Both the position numbers and the translations under genes were made by a program. The notes beneath the pieces were generated by a model that saw only the letters and a program-made list of their open reading frames with translations, did no database searches and had not been told where the DNA came from. DNA of 24,133 nucleotides from a virus. Below, one piece after another: positions 22,812-24,133 of the stretch; position 1 is the first letter of the stretch, and each line of letters opens with the position of its first letter. Where the stretch lies: positions 1 through 24,133 of IMG/VR virus record IMGVR_UViG_3300035701_000286. One strand, given 5' to 3'.

Positions 22812-22957
22812 GTTAAAGATTTGTAGCCGTTTTTAATTGCAAATCTTATTATCGCCATTAACTCTTTCAATTTATACCCAAAAACCGTAAACCCTGCTTT
22901 ACGCACTTCCAGTTGCTCGTGAGTAACTACGCTCCCACAACAAGGACATTCTCTCAT
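22808..22957 (-). CDS. Small cysteine-bearing protein, zinc-knuckle-like (49 aa)
   Basis: The ATG at 22957 has GAGGGGG 7 nt upstream and overlaps the preceding small gene's stop by ATGA. The product starts MRECPCCGSVVTHEQLEV, where the clustered cysteines resemble half of a zinc ribbon, and ends in a basic helix (LKELMAIIRFAIKNGYKSLT). One C-x2-C pair only is present, so metal binding would need a dimer or the His at residue 13. Its end overlaps the terminase promoter. Similar phage microproteins with a single Cys cluster are common, with no assigned role. Confidence 0.6.
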   Translation of the reverse strand: MRECPCCGSVVTHEQLEVRKAGFTVFGYKLKELMAIIRFAIKNGYKSLT

Positions 22958-23058
22958 AGCTCTACCCCCTCTGTTTTGCCTGGTATATTTATACCTTTGG
23001 TATATTTATACCGGAGAAGCCTCGGGTCCGTGCTTTTGATTTGATTAAAGCAACCCAT
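22954..23058 (-). CDS. Candidate 34-aa microprotein over the tandem palindrome
   Basis: An ATG at 23058 opens 34 codons ending in an ATGA overlap with the 49-aa gene. It starts MGCFNQIKSTDPRLL and includes YKYTKGINIP, encoded by the tandem palindrome. GGGGAAG lies 8 nt upstream. The start codon sits in a small hairpin (AACCCA / TGGGTT, 23052-23066) that could limit initiation. The coupling pattern matches neighbours, but the short length and overlap with a DNA-level repeat leave it uncertain. Confidence 0.42.
   Translation of the reverse strand: MGCFNQIKSTDPRLLRYKYTKGINIPGKTEGVEL
22982..23012. repeat. Two tandem 14-bp palindromic units, 17-bp period
   Basis: GGTATATTTATACC occurs twice exactly, separated by TTT. 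Each unit is an inverted repeat (GGTATA / TATACC around a 2-bp centre). The period is not a multiple of three, so the small frame across it does not explain the repetition. This is the form of a double operator site. Confidence 0.7.
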
Positions 23059-23095
23059 TTTGGGTTCTTCCCCTATAAAAACTCCGGCTTAATCT

Positions 23096-23197
23096 TTACC
23101 AGGGCCACAAGCCCAATATAGTTAAGACTGTCGTAGCTGCAAAAACTACCGCAAAATAAACCGCAATACCTATGCCTACATAATCTTTCAGCTTCAT
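23096..23197 (-). CDS. 33-aa single-helix membrane peptide
   Basis: The ATG at 23197 follows AGGTGAG with 4-nt spacing. The product starts MKLKDYVGIGIAVYF, has one strongly hydrophobic helix (about residues 7-29, Val/Ala/Ile/Leu/Thr) and ends GLWPW. The basic N-terminus predicts a cytoplasmic N-terminus and a periplasmic or outer C-terminus. It lies 25 nt after the broken HNH gene. A role in lysis, superinfection exclusion or membrane signalling is possible, but such short peptides cannot be assigned by sequence alone. Confidence 0.6.
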   Translation of the reverse strand: MKLKDYVGIGIAVYFAVVFAATTVLTILGLWPW

Positions 23198-23222
23198 TAT
23201 TCTCACCTACCCCTCGCGTTTT

Positions 23223-23542
23223 TTAGTGCGTACTACCTGCCAACTTTTTATATTTTCCGTGGCATTTTTTACATAAAGTCTCACCGTTATCTACATCCCA
23301 AAAAGGCTTATAGGTTATCGCCAGTCTGGCTAAGGTTTCTTTATCTTCTATGGGAGAAAATTGGCTATATTCCTTTAAAAACTCCTCGAGGATAATAAAA
23401 AACGGCTTCTTATTATGATGAGCCTCTAAATTTTTCCCACGCTTACCGCTATTCCTTTGTTCCAAGGACAATGACCTTGAGCGTGCTTATTTCCTATCCC
23501 TATTTTATTACCTTTTTGAAACCCTTTTATTCCTTTGGGCAT
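23223..23542 (-). pseudogene. Broken NUMOD3-HNH homing endonuclease
   Basis: The ATG at 23542, with GGGAG upstream and a TAATG overlap with the zinc-ribbon gene, begins MPKGIKGFQKGNKIGIG and reaches HCPWNKGI, a NUMOD3-type motif. This frame then stops at a TAG. The other half, in a different frame (23223-23471), carries GKRGKNLEAHHNKKPFF, WDVDNGETLCKKCHGKYK: the H-H, Asn and C-x2-C of an HNH nuclease. The first Cys pair normally before 'G-K-R-G...L-AHH' is missing. I infer an internal deletion of the region between the motifs plus a frame change. A TTG start could make the 82-aa HNH fragment, but without the first Cys pair it is probably inactive. Confidence 0.72.
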
Positions 23543-23703
23543 TAGTGGCAACTCCCTTTAAGACCATAACCGGCCTTCTTGCCTGTCTTTTCTCCGCGGT
23601 GCAGGTTGCGTTCATATTGCTCTTTGCATTTCGAGTTACAGAATAACTCACCTTCTTTAATTACCTTGCCGCACGTCCAGCAAAAGCCTGTGGCTTCAAT
23701 CAT
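23542..23703 (-). CDS. Small zinc-ribbon protein (53 aa)
   Basis: The ATG at 23703 overlaps the previous gene's stop (ATGA). The 53-aa product has C-W-T-C near residues 8-11 and FCNSKCKEQYE near 21-31, so C-x2-C ... C-x3-C, a compact zinc ribbon of the kind seen in short phage and archaeal DUF2116-like proteins. The C-terminus is basic and Gly/Lys-rich. It is coupled on both sides (ATGA before, TAATG after). The zinc site is clear from the spacing; the target (DNA, RNA or protein) is unknown. Confidence 0.75.
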   Translation of the reverse strand: MIEATGFCWTCGKVIKEGELFCNSKCKEQYERNLHRGEKTGKKAGYGLKGSCH

Positions 23704-24062
23704 ACTATTGCCAACGCTCTCTCCACGCGATTAATAAAATCTTTCTTATGAATATCAAACGCCGCGTGGACGTGCATAACGAATTCACTCTTCTCTGTTT
23801 CGGTCTGCTGCGTTGTTTCTTTACCCTGGCCAGCCTTCTTTCTGTAATACTTATCGTTTGCTTTTTTGCGCCTTGCTATCTCCCTTGACGCCACGCCTAC
23901 TTTTTTCTTGCCGTGGAGAATATAACTCAGGGTGGGTGATTTTAAATCGATGTTGTAAGTTTTCTTAAAAAACTCAATGATCTCGCAAGGCCTTTTACCA
24001 TCCTCTTTAAACATGGATCTGCATTGGTCCTTATGCGCTTCTGTTAATTTTGTCTTTGCCAT
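23700..24062 (-). CDS. Basic, possibly HTH-containing protein (120 aa)
   Basis: The ATG at 24062 has GGGAGGGG 5 nt upstream. Residues about 4-50 (LTEAHKDQCRSMFKEDGKRP in outline, then CEIIEFFKKTYNI and SPTLSYILHGKKK) have the pattern of a helix-turn-helix: a short helix, a turn, and a second helix with Ser-Pro-Thr at its start. A strongly basic helix follows (REIARRKKANDKYYRKKAGQ), then a Glu/Thr/Gln linker and a C-terminal helix (DIHKKDFINRVERALAIV). I infer a DNA-binding regulator or accessory protein. It is coupled to the zinc-ribbon gene by ATGA. No family is recognised with confidence. Confidence 0.75.
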   Translation of the reverse strand: MAKTKLTEAHKDQCRSMFKEDGKRPCEIIEFFKKTYNIDLKSPTLSYILHGKKKVGVASREIARRKKANDKYYRKKAGQGKETTQQTETEKSEFVMHVHAAFDIHKKDFINRVERALAIV

Positions 24063-24088
24063 CTACCCCTCCCAATCGGTTTGTTTCT

Positions 24089-24133
24089 TCATTTCACCAG
24101 CTCCTTCGGCACCTTGCCTTTGGGGGCATTTTT
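24089..24133 (-). CDS. C-terminal end of an upstream gene (partial)
   Basis: From the right edge a minus-strand frame reads 14 codons (NAPKGKVPKELVK after the first Lys) and stops at TGA, 26 nt before the 120-aa gene. The basic end and the spacing fit the tail of another small gene in this run. It is too short to identify. Confidence 0.35.
   Translation of the reverse strand, partial: KNAPKGKVPKELVK

Noticed and set aside
24065-24094. A 9-codon frame overlapping the partial gene's stop (MKKQTDWEG)
   Set aside because: Too short to support as a gene; its end contains the ribosome site of the 120-aa gene and it is better explained as intergenic sequence.

Overview
The window is one block of a tailed, short-tailed (podovirus-type) bacteriophage genome or prophage. 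Every gene I can support lies on the minus strand, so transcription runs from right to left. Genes are tightly packed, with strong GGAGG-type ribosome sites and many ATGA/TAATG overlaps. Two good sigma70-type promoters point to a bacterial host; its identity cannot be read from this window. I see no integrase, tRNA, reverse transcriptase or CRISPR array.

Layout in transcription order. (1) 24133 to about 22330: very small genes, including a 120-aa basic protein, zinc-ribbon microproteins, a single-helix membrane peptide, a broken NUMOD3/HNH homing endonuclease and a gene split by an in-frame stop. A tandem palindrome and a promoter lie among them. (2) 22322-20296: small and large terminase subunits. 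(3) 20290-20102: a leader with a consensus promoter, a palindrome, a strong intrinsic terminator and a repeated TGACA-N3-TGACATA motif. (4) 20101-15297: head module (small protein, portal, a 35-aa microprotein, Bbp19-like protein, scaffold, gp7/Bbp17-type major capsid protein, Bbp16-type cement). This is the epsilon15/BPP-1 head type. (5) 15223-11692: decoration, fibre and neck-like proteins with a terminator in the middle, ending in a secreted-looking, sequon-rich fibre. (6) 11681-1: a tail and ejection module in T7 order: gp11-like gatekeeper, gp12-like nozzle, gp13-like (DUF2833) protein, an inserted HNH homing endonuclease, gp14-like and gp15-like internal proteins, and in the gp16 position a giant protein running off the left edge.

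The genes together would package DNA (terminases, portal), build the capsid (scaffold, major capsid protein, cement), build the short tail and fibres, and load core proteins that are ejected into the host. The giant left-edge protein carries a domain signature typical of phage 'polyvalent' proteins and appears to enter an adenine-methyltransferase-like domain at the window edge, so it may be an injected multi-domain effector.

Most notable: a probable AUU start codon on the gp14-like gene, exactly at the end of an inserted homing endonuclease; a phage-specific promoter/operator motif present three times, with a promoter-terminator leader that could be an attenuator or a small RNA; a fibre protein with a Sec signal peptide and 25 N-x-S/T sequons; and several small genes under about 55 aa that length-filtered gene calling would miss.
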